Assembly (NCBI GenBank): GCA_964576925.1
Contig: CAZNWJ010000011.1
Span: 56,731 to 120,730 of the forward strand
Direction: 5' to 3'
DNA: 64,000 nt
Source of the DNA: JADJGC01 sp964576925
GTDB lineage: Bacteria; Zixibacteria; MSB-5A5; CAIYYT01
Shown here: positions 52,619 to 61,268 of the stretch, one piece after another
How the letters are laid out: every line of letters begins with the position of its first letter
Position numbering within the stretch: position 1 is the first letter of the stretch
The notes under the pieces: model-generated
The model's input: the letters and a program-made list of their open reading frames with translations, nothing else
Databases searched by the model: none
Told to the model about the DNA's origin: nothing
Position numbers and translations under genes: made by a program

Positions 52619-53389
52619 TTATTCAGCGCGGGCGTGGTTGCGGAGGACTCCTACTCCTTCAACTTCGACCTCGACTATGTCGCCGTCCTTCATCGGGCCC
52701 ACCCCTTCCGGAGTCCCCGTGACAATCAGGTCTCCGGGATTGAGCGTCATAACATGGCACATAAACGAAATCAACTCCGGAATGGCGAAGATCATGTGGC
52801 GGCTGTTCGAGGATTGGCGAGTTTCGCCATTGAGACGCGATGCAACATTCAACTCGGTGTAGTCGAGCCCGGTGACGAGGAACGGACCGACCGGGCAAAA
52901 AGTATTAAAGCCCTTGCCGCGCGTCCACTGAACATCTTTCTTCTGCAGATCGCGGGCGGTGACGTCGTTGACGCAGGTGATACCGAAGATATTCTGCCGC
53001 ACCTCATCCGGAGTGAGCTTATGGCAAGTGCGCGCGATGACAACACCGATCTCGCCTTCGTAATCGACTCTCTTGCTTGCCACCGGGAGGAGAATCTTAT
53101 CCTCCGGACCGATCAAGGACGTGAGCGGTTTCATGAACGTGACCGGTTCTTCAGGAATGGCGTTGGCGGACTGACTTTCTTTGACATGGTCGGCATAATT
53201 GAGCCCGACACAGACGATCTTGGTCGGTGTGACGGGAGCCAACAACCTGGTCCCATTCAGGGGAAGGCGATCGTCGGTTACGCGATGCTCAGAGAGAAGA
53301 TCTCCGTTGATCAAACGGATTTGATCGCCCTCGACCAGTCCCCAGCGCGTCGTCCCCTGGTGAGCAACGCGGCAATACTTACTCGTCAT
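52619..53389 (-). CDS. Fumarylacetoacetate hydrolase (FAH) family enzyme
   Basis: A 256-aa enzyme (ATG 53389; a TTG at 53392 is less likely). FAH domain markers: 'KIVCVGLNYADHVKES', 'PVTFMKPLTSLIGPEDKI', metal-binding Glu pair in 'RVDYEGEIGVVIARTCHKLT', 'ITCVNDVTARDLQKKDVQWT', 'GKGFNTFCPVGPFLV' and 'LNPGDLIVTGTPEGVGPM'. Members of this size hydrolyse or decarboxylate acylpyruvates or oxaloacetate, so this could be a YcgM/FAHD1-type acylpyruvase; the substrate is not fixed by sequence. It overlaps the preceding gene by 11 bp. Confidence 0.88.
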   Translation of the reverse strand: MTSKYCRVAHQGTTRWGLVEGDQIRLINGDLLSEHRVTDDRLPLNGTRLLAPVTPTKIVCVGLNYADHVKESQSANAIPEEPVTFMKPLTSLIGPEDKILLPVASKRVDYEGEIGVVIARTCHKLTPDEVRQNIFGITCVNDVTARDLQKKDVQWTRGKGFNTFCPVGPFLVTGLDYTELNVASRLNGETRQSSNSRHMIFAIPELISFMCHVMTLNPGDLIVTGTPEGVGPMKDGDIVEVEVEGVGVLRNHARAE

Positions 53390-54320
53390 CAAATAGTCCT
53401 TTCACGTGTTGACATGCACTGCGTCCCAGAGCGTCGAGTTCGTAGCCGCCTTCAAGGAACGAGACGGCCTTGCCCGCGCAATGGCGTTCGGCGACACCGC
53501 CGATAAGTTTCGTAATTCGGAAATAGTCATTGTCCTCAAGTCTCAGCGAGGCGAGAGGATCATCTTTGTGGGCATCAAACCCGGCGGAGATCAATATCAG
53601 CTGCGGCTGGAATTTCTCCATCGCGGGAAGCCAGTCCGTGTTCAACTTCGTCAGCACAGTGTGCCCGTCGGTCCCGGCATCCAGTGGGAAGTTCATTGTC
53701 GTTCCCCGACCTTTACCCGTACCCTGTTCATGGCTTCCCCCTGTGCCCGGGTAGTACGGCCACTGATGCAGGCTGGCAAAGTGAACGGTAGGATCGCCGG
53801 CAAAGGTATCTTGTGTGCCGTTGCCGTGGTGCACATCGAAGTCGATGATGGCTATACGTTCATAGTCGAGGAATCGTTGTGCGAAGCGAGCGGCGCCGGC
53901 GATGTTGTTGAAAAGACAGAAGCCCATTGAGCGGTCTCGCAGCGCGTGATGCCCCGGCGGGCGTACCGAGCAAAAAGCGCGGTCGATGTCGCCGTGCTTG
54001 ATCTTCTCGACGGCAAGAATCCCCGCTCCGAAGGCCAGAAATGCGGCGCGGGCAGAGTACTGATTAATATAGGTGTCGGGATCGAGCAAGCGGACGCCGC
54101 CCGGCTTTAGATTGGCGATAGCTTTCACATAGTCGTGGTCGTGAACGAGGCACACTTCATCGACTGTCGCCGGGCGCGGTTGCAGCCGTTGCATGCGCCC
54201 GAGCAACCCGGCAGTTTCCAATGCCGACTCGATCGCGCGCAGACGACCGGCGTTTTCCGGATGACCGGCGCAGTCGTGCAGAAGACAATCTGGGTGCGCT
54301 ATGTAGGCGACGCGTTTCAC
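53379..54320 (-). CDS. Histone-deacetylase-family (class II-like) amidohydrolase
   Basis: A 313-aa zinc hydrolase that starts with GTG. The active site is complete: 'CSVRPPGHHALRDRSMGFCL' with the His-His charge relay, 'AIIDFDVHHGNGTQDTF' with Asp and His zinc ligands, 'LISAGFDAHKDDPLASLRL' with the third Asp, and 'SFLEGGYELDALG' with the transition-state Tyr. Bacterial members act on acetyl-lysine, acetylpolyamines or small amides; which one here is unknown. 28 bp after the MATE gene. Confidence 0.88.
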   Translation of the reverse strand: MKRVAYIAHPDCLLHDCAGHPENAGRLRAIESALETAGLLGRMQRLQPRPATVDEVCLVHDHDYVKAIANLKPGGVRLLDPDTYINQYSARAAFLAFGAGILAVEKIKHGDIDRAFCSVRPPGHHALRDRSMGFCLFNNIAGAARFAQRFLDYERIAIIDFDVHHGNGTQDTFAGDPTVHFASLHQWPYYPGTGGSHEQGTGKGRGTTMNFPLDAGTDGHTVLTKLNTDWLPAMEKFQPQLILISAGFDAHKDDPLASLRLEDNDYFRITKLIGGVAERHCAGKAVSFLEGGYELDALGRSACQHVKGLFDDE

Positions 54321-54348
54321 TGCTTCGGCTCCGATTTACGAGTCTCCG

Positions 54349-55740
54349 TCAGGCGCCGGGAATTGGGATATGTTCGGCGGCACCGGCGCGGATCTCTTGA
54401 TGCTTCCATTTTCCGCGACCAAACCACACCAACAAGATGGAGCCTTTTACGATCGTCGTCAACGTAATCGACCAAAATACACCGCTCACTCCGACCCCGA
54501 GAGTGTGGCTAATGAAGTAGGCCAGCGGAACGCGGGCAATCGAGCCGAGGACGGAGACGAGCATGGCCGGCATGGTATTCCCGGCCCCGCTAAACGCCCC
54601 CTCCATGACGATTTCGATGGCCATAAAGGTCTGCGAGAGAGCGAGAATCATCAGGTAGCTGGAGGCGATTTCGATGACTCTGGGATCATCGATGAACCCC
54701 GAAGCAATCAAGTCGGGAAAGATCAGGAAGGCGGCCGAGATGACTCCGGTAAAAACCCCGGTATATAGAAGCGCGTACCAGACCGACTTGGCGGCACGGT
54801 CGGGCTTGCCGGCGCCGAGATTCTGTCCCACCAGGGTAGCCACGGCGATTGAAAATCCGAAGCATGCCAGATACGAAACCGATTCACAGCGATTGCCGAT
54901 TCCGAGAGCCGCGATGGCGTCGGTGCCAAATCCGGCGATGATCTGATTCATAAAGAGGTAAGCCACCGAGAAAACCACTCCGGCGGTCGCCAGGGGCGAG
55001 CCGATCTTGATCATTTGGCCGATCATGGGAAAATCCATGCCGCGATAATCGGGCCAATGGAACTTGAATGTCAATCGCCCGCGCTTGATGACGGCCAGGT
55101 AGAGCAAGAAACCCGCGAAGTAAGAGAAGGCCGTGGCGACGGCGGCTCCAGAGACACCCCACTGCGGAAACGGGCCGATTCCGAAGATCAGCAGCGGATC
55201 GAGGACAATATTGAGACCCGTCACGGCAATGCTGATCACAAGCGGCGTGCGCGTATCGCCCGAGGCGCGGAACATGGCGGAGAACAACTCGCCGACAACC
55301 ATCGGGACGGCCATGACGAAGAAAATGCGCAAGTAGGCTGCGCCCATGACAGCGACCTCGTCAGTCGTGTGCATGACGTTGAAAGTCCAGCGCGCAAAGA
55401 TCAAGCCAACAGTCATCGTGATGACGGCCCCGACGATGGCCAGTACTATCGCCTGGCGGGCGGCGTGCGAGACGACCTCCAATTGTCGCGCGCCGTAGAA
55501 GCGCGCAATTACGGCGACGGAGCCGGTCCAAACGATATCGAAGATGCTGAAGAAAATCCAAATCACGAACATCGAAGAGATAACCGAGGCCATCTCCGCC
55601 GAACCGAGACGACCGACCCATACTGCGTCCGTGATCGTAAGAGCCGTACGCAGGAACATGGCGGACACAGCCGGCCAGGCCAGGCGAATCACCTGGCGCG
55701 GGATTGAGCCCTCAGTGATGTTGTGAAAAGTTTCGGTCAT
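54349..55740 (-). CDS. MATE-family efflux transporter
   Basis: A 463-aa protein with 12 hydrophobic segments in two halves. Family markers: 'IPRQVIRLAWPAVSAMFLRT', 'TDAVWVGRLGSAEMASVISS' and 'LFSAMFRASGDTRTPLVISI' in the first half, and 'TDAIAALGIGNRCESVSYLA' and 'ATLVGQNLGAGKPDRAAKSV' in the second. It exports cationic drugs or metabolites in exchange for Na+ or H+. It is co-directional with the genes on both sides at 24-28 bp spacing. Confidence 0.92.
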   Translation of the reverse strand: MTETFHNITEGSIPRQVIRLAWPAVSAMFLRTALTITDAVWVGRLGSAEMASVISSMFVIWIFFSIFDIVWTGSVAVIARFYGARQLEVVSHAARQAIVLAIVGAVITMTVGLIFARWTFNVMHTTDEVAVMGAAYLRIFFVMAVPMVVGELFSAMFRASGDTRTPLVISIAVTGLNIVLDPLLIFGIGPFPQWGVSGAAVATAFSYFAGFLLYLAVIKRGRLTFKFHWPDYRGMDFPMIGQMIKIGSPLATAGVVFSVAYLFMNQIIAGFGTDAIAALGIGNRCESVSYLACFGFSIAVATLVGQNLGAGKPDRAAKSVWYALLYTGVFTGVISAAFLIFPDLIASGFIDDPRVIEIASSYLMILALSQTFMAIEIVMEGAFSGAGNTMPAMLVSVLGSIARVPLAYFISHTLGVGVSGVFWSITLTTIVKGSILLVWFGRGKWKHQEIRAGAAEHIPIPGA

Positions 55741-55764
55741 GAGAACAGAGCGGCTGCGGGCGAA

Positions 55765-57090
55765 TTACGCCCCGCTCTCCGCCACGAGATCAAGAACGCG
55801 CGCAAAGTTCGCACCCCAGCGGGCGCGCGCGGCCTGGAGGTCGTCGATGTTGGCTTCTTCGATGGTCCCCAGTACGGCGGCGGCCGCCATCAATGAGCAA
55901 ATCGGATCGCCGGCTGCGGTAATGGTGTCGGCGGTAAGTTCGCTTCGGCCCTCCAGCACGATACCGTCGCTGATCTCCGCCACCTTGACGCCGAAGCTGC
56001 GGATCAGGCCGGAAACATTACGCCGGCGGACCTCCTCGCGGCCGGTATTGAACGGTGATGACCGGATCACTGCCGTTCCGTCGGCGCGGGCATTAGCCAG
56101 GGCAATGGCGCCGATGGCGTCCGGGTAATCATGCATCTGGTCGTAGTTCACGGATCGCGATTTGACCTCCGAGCGGGTCACGACCAGGCAATGTCCGTCA
56201 CTGCGGCGCTCGCCGGCGACATCCGCGCCCATCCGTCGTAGTTGCGACAACGGCGTTGCCGTGATGTCGTCCTGGTGCACGCGGCGCAGGACGAGACGGC
56301 CGCGCGGATGATTCACTACGGCCGCGGCCAGAAAAGCCGCAAACTCGGCATCGGGACGCAAATTGACCGTCACTGGATCGTTCCGCAAACCGCCCGAGAT
56401 TGTAACCCGTGATTTGTATTCAACAACGCGCGGAGCCCGTTTCTGCAGCCGCCTCTCCAGTTCGTCAGTCGCATCGATCTTCGTTAGATCCTCACGCTGG
56501 AAATCGGCCAGCATCGCGCTGAAAAGATAATCGAATCGACTCGCTTCAAACAGGTCGTTGAGCTCTGAATGCCCGCCTTGAGCAGCCATCAGCAGCACCA
56601 ATTGCGGCACGATCTTGGCGCTCTCGCGCTTGAGGTAGTACTTGATCTCCTTCTCGACGGGGCGATTGACCAACAGGTGCGGTGACGTGTCGCTGACGAA
56701 CTCAATCTCGGCTCCCATCCGCCGGCACGCGAGGACAATATTCTGCAGCGTTTCGTCGAAATCGTCGATGATTGCCAGCTTTGAGCCGGCGCGCGTAGCG
56801 GCTAGCGTGAGTGCATATCGAAAGGACTCGTAATCCGGCAGCCGGTCCGTGAACACGAACGGCTGTTGCTCGCCCGGTGTCACCGTGGCAGACCCATCGC
56901 TCCAGCAGATCTTCGTGCCGCCGGTTTCCAGAAACGGCTCAAATGCCGCCAGCAATTCAGTGCGCTCGATGTTAACAAGCGTGGTTGGCCCGCCGCGCAA
57001 TGCTGCGAATGCCAGGGCGGTCAGTGCCGTCACGTAGTCGGTCACGGGGTCTATGACAAGTTCGTATTCTTTCGGGCGAGTCAGTCTCAT
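55765..57090 (-). CDS. EPSP-synthase-like protein with degenerate active site
   Basis: A 441-aa protein whose length and repeat pattern follow enolpyruvate transferases (PF00275), e.g. 'GLRNDPVTVNLRPDAEFAAF', 'DYPDAIGAIALANARADGTA' and 'GDPICSLMAAAAVLGTI'. AroA residues are changed, however. The N-terminal Lys-Ser-x-x-x-Arg loop is 'VIDPVTDYVTAL', the usual N-x-G-T-x-x-R turn is not seen, K-E-S/T-D-R reads 'REEVRRRN', and G-D-H-R reads 'GDPICS'. Only the catalytic-type Asp in 'DYPDA' is kept. It may be a non-catalytic or altered-function paralogue. It lies 1 bp after argS. Confidence 0.65.
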   Translation of the reverse strand: MRLTRPKEYELVIDPVTDYVTALTALAFAALRGGPTTLVNIERTELLAAFEPFLETGGTKICWSDGSATVTPGEQQPFVFTDRLPDYESFRYALTLAATRAGSKLAIIDDFDETLQNIVLACRRMGAEIEFVSDTSPHLLVNRPVEKEIKYYLKRESAKIVPQLVLLMAAQGGHSELNDLFEASRFDYLFSAMLADFQREDLTKIDATDELERRLQKRAPRVVEYKSRVTISGGLRNDPVTVNLRPDAEFAAFLAAAVVNHPRGRLVLRRVHQDDITATPLSQLRRMGADVAGERRSDGHCLVVTRSEVKSRSVNYDQMHDYPDAIGAIALANARADGTAVIRSSPFNTGREEVRRRNVSGLIRSFGVKVAEISDGIVLEGRSELTADTITAAGDPICSLMAAAAVLGTIEEANIDDLQAARARWGANFARVLDLVAESGA

Positions 57091-57091
57091 T

Positions 57092-58816
57092 TTACATCCG
57101 TTCCAGTGGTTCGATTCCCAGGAGTCTTAATCCGTCGCCGATTATAACGCGGACGGCATGAGCCATTTGCATCCGCGCGCGGGTCAGCGCAGCATCATCA
57201 CCGATGATCCTGATACGCTGCCAGTAGCTGTTGAAGGTCGACGCCAGATCGGTAAGATAGTCGGTTAGGACATTGGTTTCGTAAACCTCGATCATCAGGC
57301 GGAGTTTTTGCGGGTAGAGTTCGAAGCGCTTGATAATCTGTTTCTCCTCATCGCCAAAGAGCGAGAAATCAGCTTCAAGGTCCGGCACCTTACCGGTATA
57401 CTTCCGCTCCAATGACGAGAGGCGCGCGTGCGTGTACTGCAAGTAAGGACCGGTTTCACCGCGGAAAGACAGCGCCTCTTCCCAAATAAAATTAACGTCC
57501 TTGTGGCGCCGGACGCGCAATTGCGTGAAGATGATCGCGGCAACGGCGACGCGCTCCGCGGTCCAATCGATGTTCTCCACCTGCTGGTTCTCGCGAGTTA
57601 TGATCTCGCGTGCCAGGTCACGAGCCTGCGCGAGGACGTCTTCGAAGAAGATCAGATTGCCGGAGCGGGTTGAAAACATGCGGTCGCCGAACTTCACCCA
57701 GCCGAAGTCGACATGGATGGCATCCTTGACCCAGTCGTTCCCCATCAATTCGGCGACTTTGAAGAACTGCTGGAAGTGCAACTTCTGCGAGGTGCCGACG
57801 ACATATAGCAGCCTGAAGAAATCAAAGGTTGCCTTGCGGTATAGCAGTGCCGTTAAGTCGCGCGTCGCGTAGAGCGAAGAATCATCCGACTTCTTCATCA
57901 GACACGGCGGCATGTCGTAAGCGCCAAGATCGACAACCTGCGCGCCCTCGCTCTCTTGCAGGAGCCCGAGTTCTTCCAGGCGCTGGAGCACCGGTTCCAT
58001 CTTGTCGCGATAGAAGGCCTCGCCGGTGACGTGGTCAAACTTCACATGCAGCAGTTCGTACACGCGATTGAAGTCGAGCATGCTGTAGTCGATAAACCGC
58101 TGCCAGATCGCGGTATTCTCGGCATCGCCTTGTTCGAGTTTGCGAAATTCGGCGCGACCTCGTTCTTCGAGTTCCTTGTCTGTCTCGGCAGCCGCATGGA
58201 AGCGGACATAGAGTTTGTACAGGTCGGTGATAGGACTCGGTTCGAAGCTGTACTCGCTCCCCCACTGCTTGTAAGCTGCAATCAGATTGCCGAACTGCGT
58301 TCCCCAGTCACCAACGTGGTTGATGCGAATCGTGTCATAGCCGAGCTTTGCAAAAACCCGCGCGAGCGCGGCACCCAGGATCGTTGTGCGCAGATGGCCA
58401 ATTCCAAACGGCTTGGCGATATTCACTGAGGAAAACTCGACGACAACGCGTTTCCCTGCGCCCTCGCGACTTGAACCAAATTCCGGACCGGCCCTCAGAA
58501 CTTCGAGCAAAGCACCGGCAGAGACTGCTGCGGCATCCGTGAAGAAATTCAGGTAGCCGCCCGCCGCAACAACCTTGCTCACACCGGCCGGCAATTGCCC
58601 CGAGCCGAGTCTTGCCGCCAGCTCTGCGGCGATGGCTGGGGGCGCTTTCCGCAGTTGCTTGGCGAAGCGAAAACAGGGAAGCGCGAAATCGCCATGAGTC
58701 GGGTCTTTTGGAAGCTCAAACAACGAGACAATTTCTTCAGCGTTAACGCTTGTTGCCTCGGCAATTACGCGGGAAATTTGAAGTTTTAGTTCAGCCGTAC
58801 TCACCAGTCGATCCAC
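57092..58816 (-). CDS. argS: Arginyl-tRNA synthetase
   Basis: A 574-aa class I synthetase that charges tRNA-Arg. It has the N-terminal Add-1 domain, signature 'VNIAKPFGIGHLRTTILGAA' (HIGH motif with Gly for the first His), 'INHVGDWGTQFGNLIAAYKQ', 'YATRDLTALLYRKATFDFFR', 'FSTRSGNLIFFEDVL' in the KMSKS position, and the DALR anticodon-binding domain at the C terminus ('DYLTDLASTFNSYWQRIRII', 'HAVRVIIGDGLRLLGIEPLE'). It starts with GTG at 58816 or the GTG at 58804. It leads a five-gene co-directional cluster. Confidence 0.95.
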   Translation of the reverse strand: MDRLVSTAELKLQISRVIAEATSVNAEEIVSLFELPKDPTHGDFALPCFRFAKQLRKAPPAIAAELAARLGSGQLPAGVSKVVAAGGYLNFFTDAAAVSAGALLEVLRAGPEFGSSREGAGKRVVVEFSSVNIAKPFGIGHLRTTILGAALARVFAKLGYDTIRINHVGDWGTQFGNLIAAYKQWGSEYSFEPSPITDLYKLYVRFHAAAETDKELEERGRAEFRKLEQGDAENTAIWQRFIDYSMLDFNRVYELLHVKFDHVTGEAFYRDKMEPVLQRLEELGLLQESEGAQVVDLGAYDMPPCLMKKSDDSSLYATRDLTALLYRKATFDFFRLLYVVGTSQKLHFQQFFKVAELMGNDWVKDAIHVDFGWVKFGDRMFSTRSGNLIFFEDVLAQARDLAREIITRENQQVENIDWTAERVAVAAIIFTQLRVRRHKDVNFIWEEALSFRGETGPYLQYTHARLSSLERKYTGKVPDLEADFSLFGDEEKQIIKRFELYPQKLRLMIEVYETNVLTDYLTDLASTFNSYWQRIRIIGDDAALTRARMQMAHAVRVIIGDGLRLLGIEPLERM

Positions 58817-58887
58817 TTCTCATTCGTCACGACAGCTCAGCTGCCGGAAGCGATATATACAGGTTTTTGGCGGGCAAACAACCGCTT

Positions 58888-60168
58888 TTAACGGGCGCAG
58901 GAAATATCGAGAACCCAGCGATTCTCAGCGCGCCGTTCGCTGCAGGCAAAGAAGTAGTAGTAGGAGCCCGCAGAGAGAATGTACAGAGCGATTGCTACCA
59001 GGAAGACCGGGACATAGCCACCCTCTTCAATCATGGCGCCGCCGATAGGAGCGGTTATCGCCCAGCTGGCCGCCCAGGCAATGGCCGCCAATGAATTGAC
59101 CAGGCCATGCTGCTCCTCCGGCACGGCCTCCATCATAAAGGCGGTTGAAACCGGACTGCCCATATTCATCAACGCACCGCGCAGCATAAATGCCCAAAAG
59201 GCGAGGCTGAGGTTCTGCGTGAAGCAAAGAATCAACATGAACGGGATCGACAGCACCTCCGTCAGCACGACTGTGCGAACGAACCCCAATCGGCGCTTCA
59301 GGATCGGCACCATCAACACGGCGATGATCATCAGAACGCTCAACAGCGAGAAGTAGACGCCGATACGCGCGGCGTCGAGTCCGAAACGATCGCGGAAGTA
59401 GAGATTGAGGAACGGGATGATGAACCCGGCCCCGGTACCGAGCAGGAAGTATGGCGTCATCAGCTTGGCGAGCAGGCGCCAGTTGCTCTTGATGGTCCGC
59501 CAGGCAAAGGCACGGGCGACCTCGCCGGGCGGCGGCGCTTTGGCTTTGATCGATGCATAAGCCAGAATCGATAGTAGGCCGACGCCGCAAGTGAGGAGAA
59601 TCGCCATCCTGTAAGCCTCGATATTGGCGGGTCCGAGTGCCATAGTCTGCGCGTAATGCGCCGACAACAGGTCGTGCAAATAACCGCCGCCAATCGAGCC
59701 GATGATTGCCGCCGACATCCAGGTCGAGTAGTTGACCGCAAAGACCAAAGTCCGCTCTTGCTCCGTGGTGTTGCGCATGATAAATGGCGCAGCCACAACT
59801 CCGCGGACCGACGTGGCAAACCCAAAGACAAAGGCGGAAGTCAGGATCAGCCACTCAAGCCCGGTGTGGCTCATGACATAGAAAGCTAAACTCACTACGA
59901 CGGAGGAGGCGATCAGGATCGGCTTGATTTTGAAACGCGCCGCCAGATAGGCGGCCGGGAGCGCGGCGGCGACAGCGCCGAATGAGTTGAGCGAGAGCGT
60001 TCGCCCGATGAAGGTCTCACCGTAGCCGGCGTCCTTGAGGTAGAGGTTGAGCAGCAGCGACATCGAGGCTTGAACGATTCCGATCAGCAGCCCCCCGGCG
60101 ACAAAGAGGTGGATATTTCGCGTGATCAGCTTGAGATCAGCGACGTACTCGGAAAGCAGCTTCTTCAT
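58888..60168 (-). CDS. MFS transporter
   Basis: A 426-aa protein with 12 hydrophobic segments. The loop after helix 2 is 'LAARFKIKPILIASSVVVSL' and the first helices are 'HLFVAGGLLIGIVQASMSLL' and 'TLSLNSFGAVAAALPAAYLA'. The mid loop (about 200-225) is short. ATG 60168 shares one base with the dapF-like stop (TGATG), so translation is coupled and the two may serve one pathway. Substrate unknown; family closest to sugar-efflux/drug-resistance-type MFS_1. Confidence 0.87.
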   Translation of the reverse strand: MKKLLSEYVADLKLITRNIHLFVAGGLLIGIVQASMSLLLNLYLKDAGYGETFIGRTLSLNSFGAVAAALPAAYLAARFKIKPILIASSVVVSLAFYVMSHTGLEWLILTSAFVFGFATSVRGVVAAPFIMRNTTEQERTLVFAVNYSTWMSAAIIGSIGGGYLHDLLSAHYAQTMALGPANIEAYRMAILLTCGVGLLSILAYASIKAKAPPPGEVARAFAWRTIKSNWRLLAKLMTPYFLLGTGAGFIIPFLNLYFRDRFGLDAARIGVYFSLLSVLMIIAVLMVPILKRRLGFVRTVVLTEVLSIPFMLILCFTQNLSLAFWAFMLRGALMNMGSPVSTAFMMEAVPEEQHGLVNSLAAIAWAASWAITAPIGGAMIEEGGYVPVFLVAIALYILSAGSYYYFFACSERRAENRWVLDISCAR

Positions 60169-61031
60169 CAAAGGTCAAGCGCGCAATCACCTGCACAAAT
60201 CAACGTTGAGGGTCCCGTGAGTTGAATCGGTTGATCGAGAGACGGAAGAGCTACCTCCAACTTCCCTGCCGGGGCCCGCACGACGACGCGGTGGTCGAGC
60301 CAGCCGTTGGCTATACCGGCGGCCACGGTCGCCGAAGCCCCCGTACCGGAGGAAGAGGTTGCTCCGACGCCGCGTTCCCAGATACGAACTTCGACGCGTT
60401 TGCGGTTAACGATACGCGCAAACTCAACATTCACGCGCTGCGGGAACCGCTTGTCGCCTTCGACTTCCCTGCCGAAGGACTGCCAGTCGAAGTCGAAGTG
60501 GTCGACGAAGAACACGATATGCGGATTGCCGACACTGACCGCAGTCCCGAGCAACGCACCGCCCTTGACGCGAAACTCCTGCGAAATGAAGTACCGCAGT
60601 CGCGACTTCATCGGGATTTTGCGCGTTTCGAATACCGGCACGCTCATCTGCGCTTGCACGGTGTAGTGGAAAGGCGTCTGCGGAAGGACCCTCAGGTGAT
60701 TGAGCGCCGTTGGCGACTTCACGGTGAAGGCCTCGGACTTGACAAATCGATTAAGGTGAAGGTGGTGTGCCAGCAGGCGCAAGCCGTTGCCGGAAAGCTC
60801 TGCCTCGCTGCCATCGGCGTTAAAAATGCGCATACTGCACGCGCGTCGTTTGCATTCATAGCAGACCACGCCGTCGGCGCCGACTCCGGTGTGTCGATCG
60901 CAGATCGCGCGGACAGTCTTTGCAATTGCCGCCTTGGTCGCCGGCAGCGACTTGGCGTCAACGATAAGAAAGTCGTTGCCGAGCGCGTGATACTTGGCGA
61001 AGGCGACAATGAGAGTCTTTCTGTTCGTCAT
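60168..61031 (-). CDS. Diaminopimelate-epimerase-like protein with both catalytic cysteines replaced by serine
   Basis: A 287-aa protein of DapF fold and length: 'FAKYHALGNDFLIVDA', 'ICDRHTGVGADGVV', 'FNADGSEAELSGNGLRLLAH', 'SVGNPHIVFFVDHFD' and 'WERGVGATSSSGTGASATVA'. In true DapF the two acid/base cysteines lie in D-G-S-x-A-x-x-C-G-N-G and E-T-x-A-C-G-T-G. Here both are Ser (Ser80 and Ser228, codon TCC each, read on the minus strand) and the Glu of G-V-G-E-T is Ala224. His171 is kept. So it is either a DapF homologue with new chemistry or a non-epimerase. It is coupled to the MFS gene. Confidence 0.75.
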   Translation of the reverse strand: MTNRKTLIVAFAKYHALGNDFLIVDAKSLPATKAAIAKTVRAICDRHTGVGADGVVCYECKRRACSMRIFNADGSEAELSGNGLRLLAHHLHLNRFVKSEAFTVKSPTALNHLRVLPQTPFHYTVQAQMSVPVFETRKIPMKSRLRYFISQEFRVKGGALLGTAVSVGNPHIVFFVDHFDFDWQSFGREVEGDKRFPQRVNVEFARIVNRKRVEVRIWERGVGATSSSGTGASATVAAGIANGWLDHRVVVRAPAGKLEVALPSLDQPIQLTGPSTLICAGDCALDL

Positions 61032-61268
61032 GGAACTGAAGTTAGGCCCTTCGCAATCAGCGGCAAGGGGAAAATATGATCGGGTGCAACTACCATCAAG
61101 AATAGATTGCTTCGTCGCTGCAGGGTGCGGCGAGCCTGCTAAAATGCGTTCGCTCCTCGCAATGACACTCTAGACTGACTTGTCGTCTCGAGTCAGGATG
61201 AAGACCACCGAATGAGACGCGTCAGGATCGCGGGGATCCTGACCTACAAAGGATGGGTGAAGATCTGA
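61032..61268. repeat. Gap with dispersed elements B and E
   Basis: Element B at 61104-61167 (GATTGCTTCGTCGC to CGTTCGCTCCTCGCAATGAC) and element E in reverse at 61211-61247 (AGGATCGCGGGGATCCTGAC, then CTACAAA). No gene. Confidence 0.7.

Noticed and set aside
52241..53506. 421-codon plus-strand frame opposite the FAH gene
   Set aside because: It starts inside repeat D and runs antisense through a clear FAH enzyme; the translation has no recognisable domain.
53379..54320. Naming the histone-deacetylase-family gene acuC
   Set aside because: There are no acu/acs genes nearby and the family covers many substrates.
58420..58440. HIGH motif of ArgS reading F-G-I-G-H as a defect
   Set aside because: This subgroup of arginyl-tRNA synthetases often lacks the first His; the rest of the enzyme is intact.
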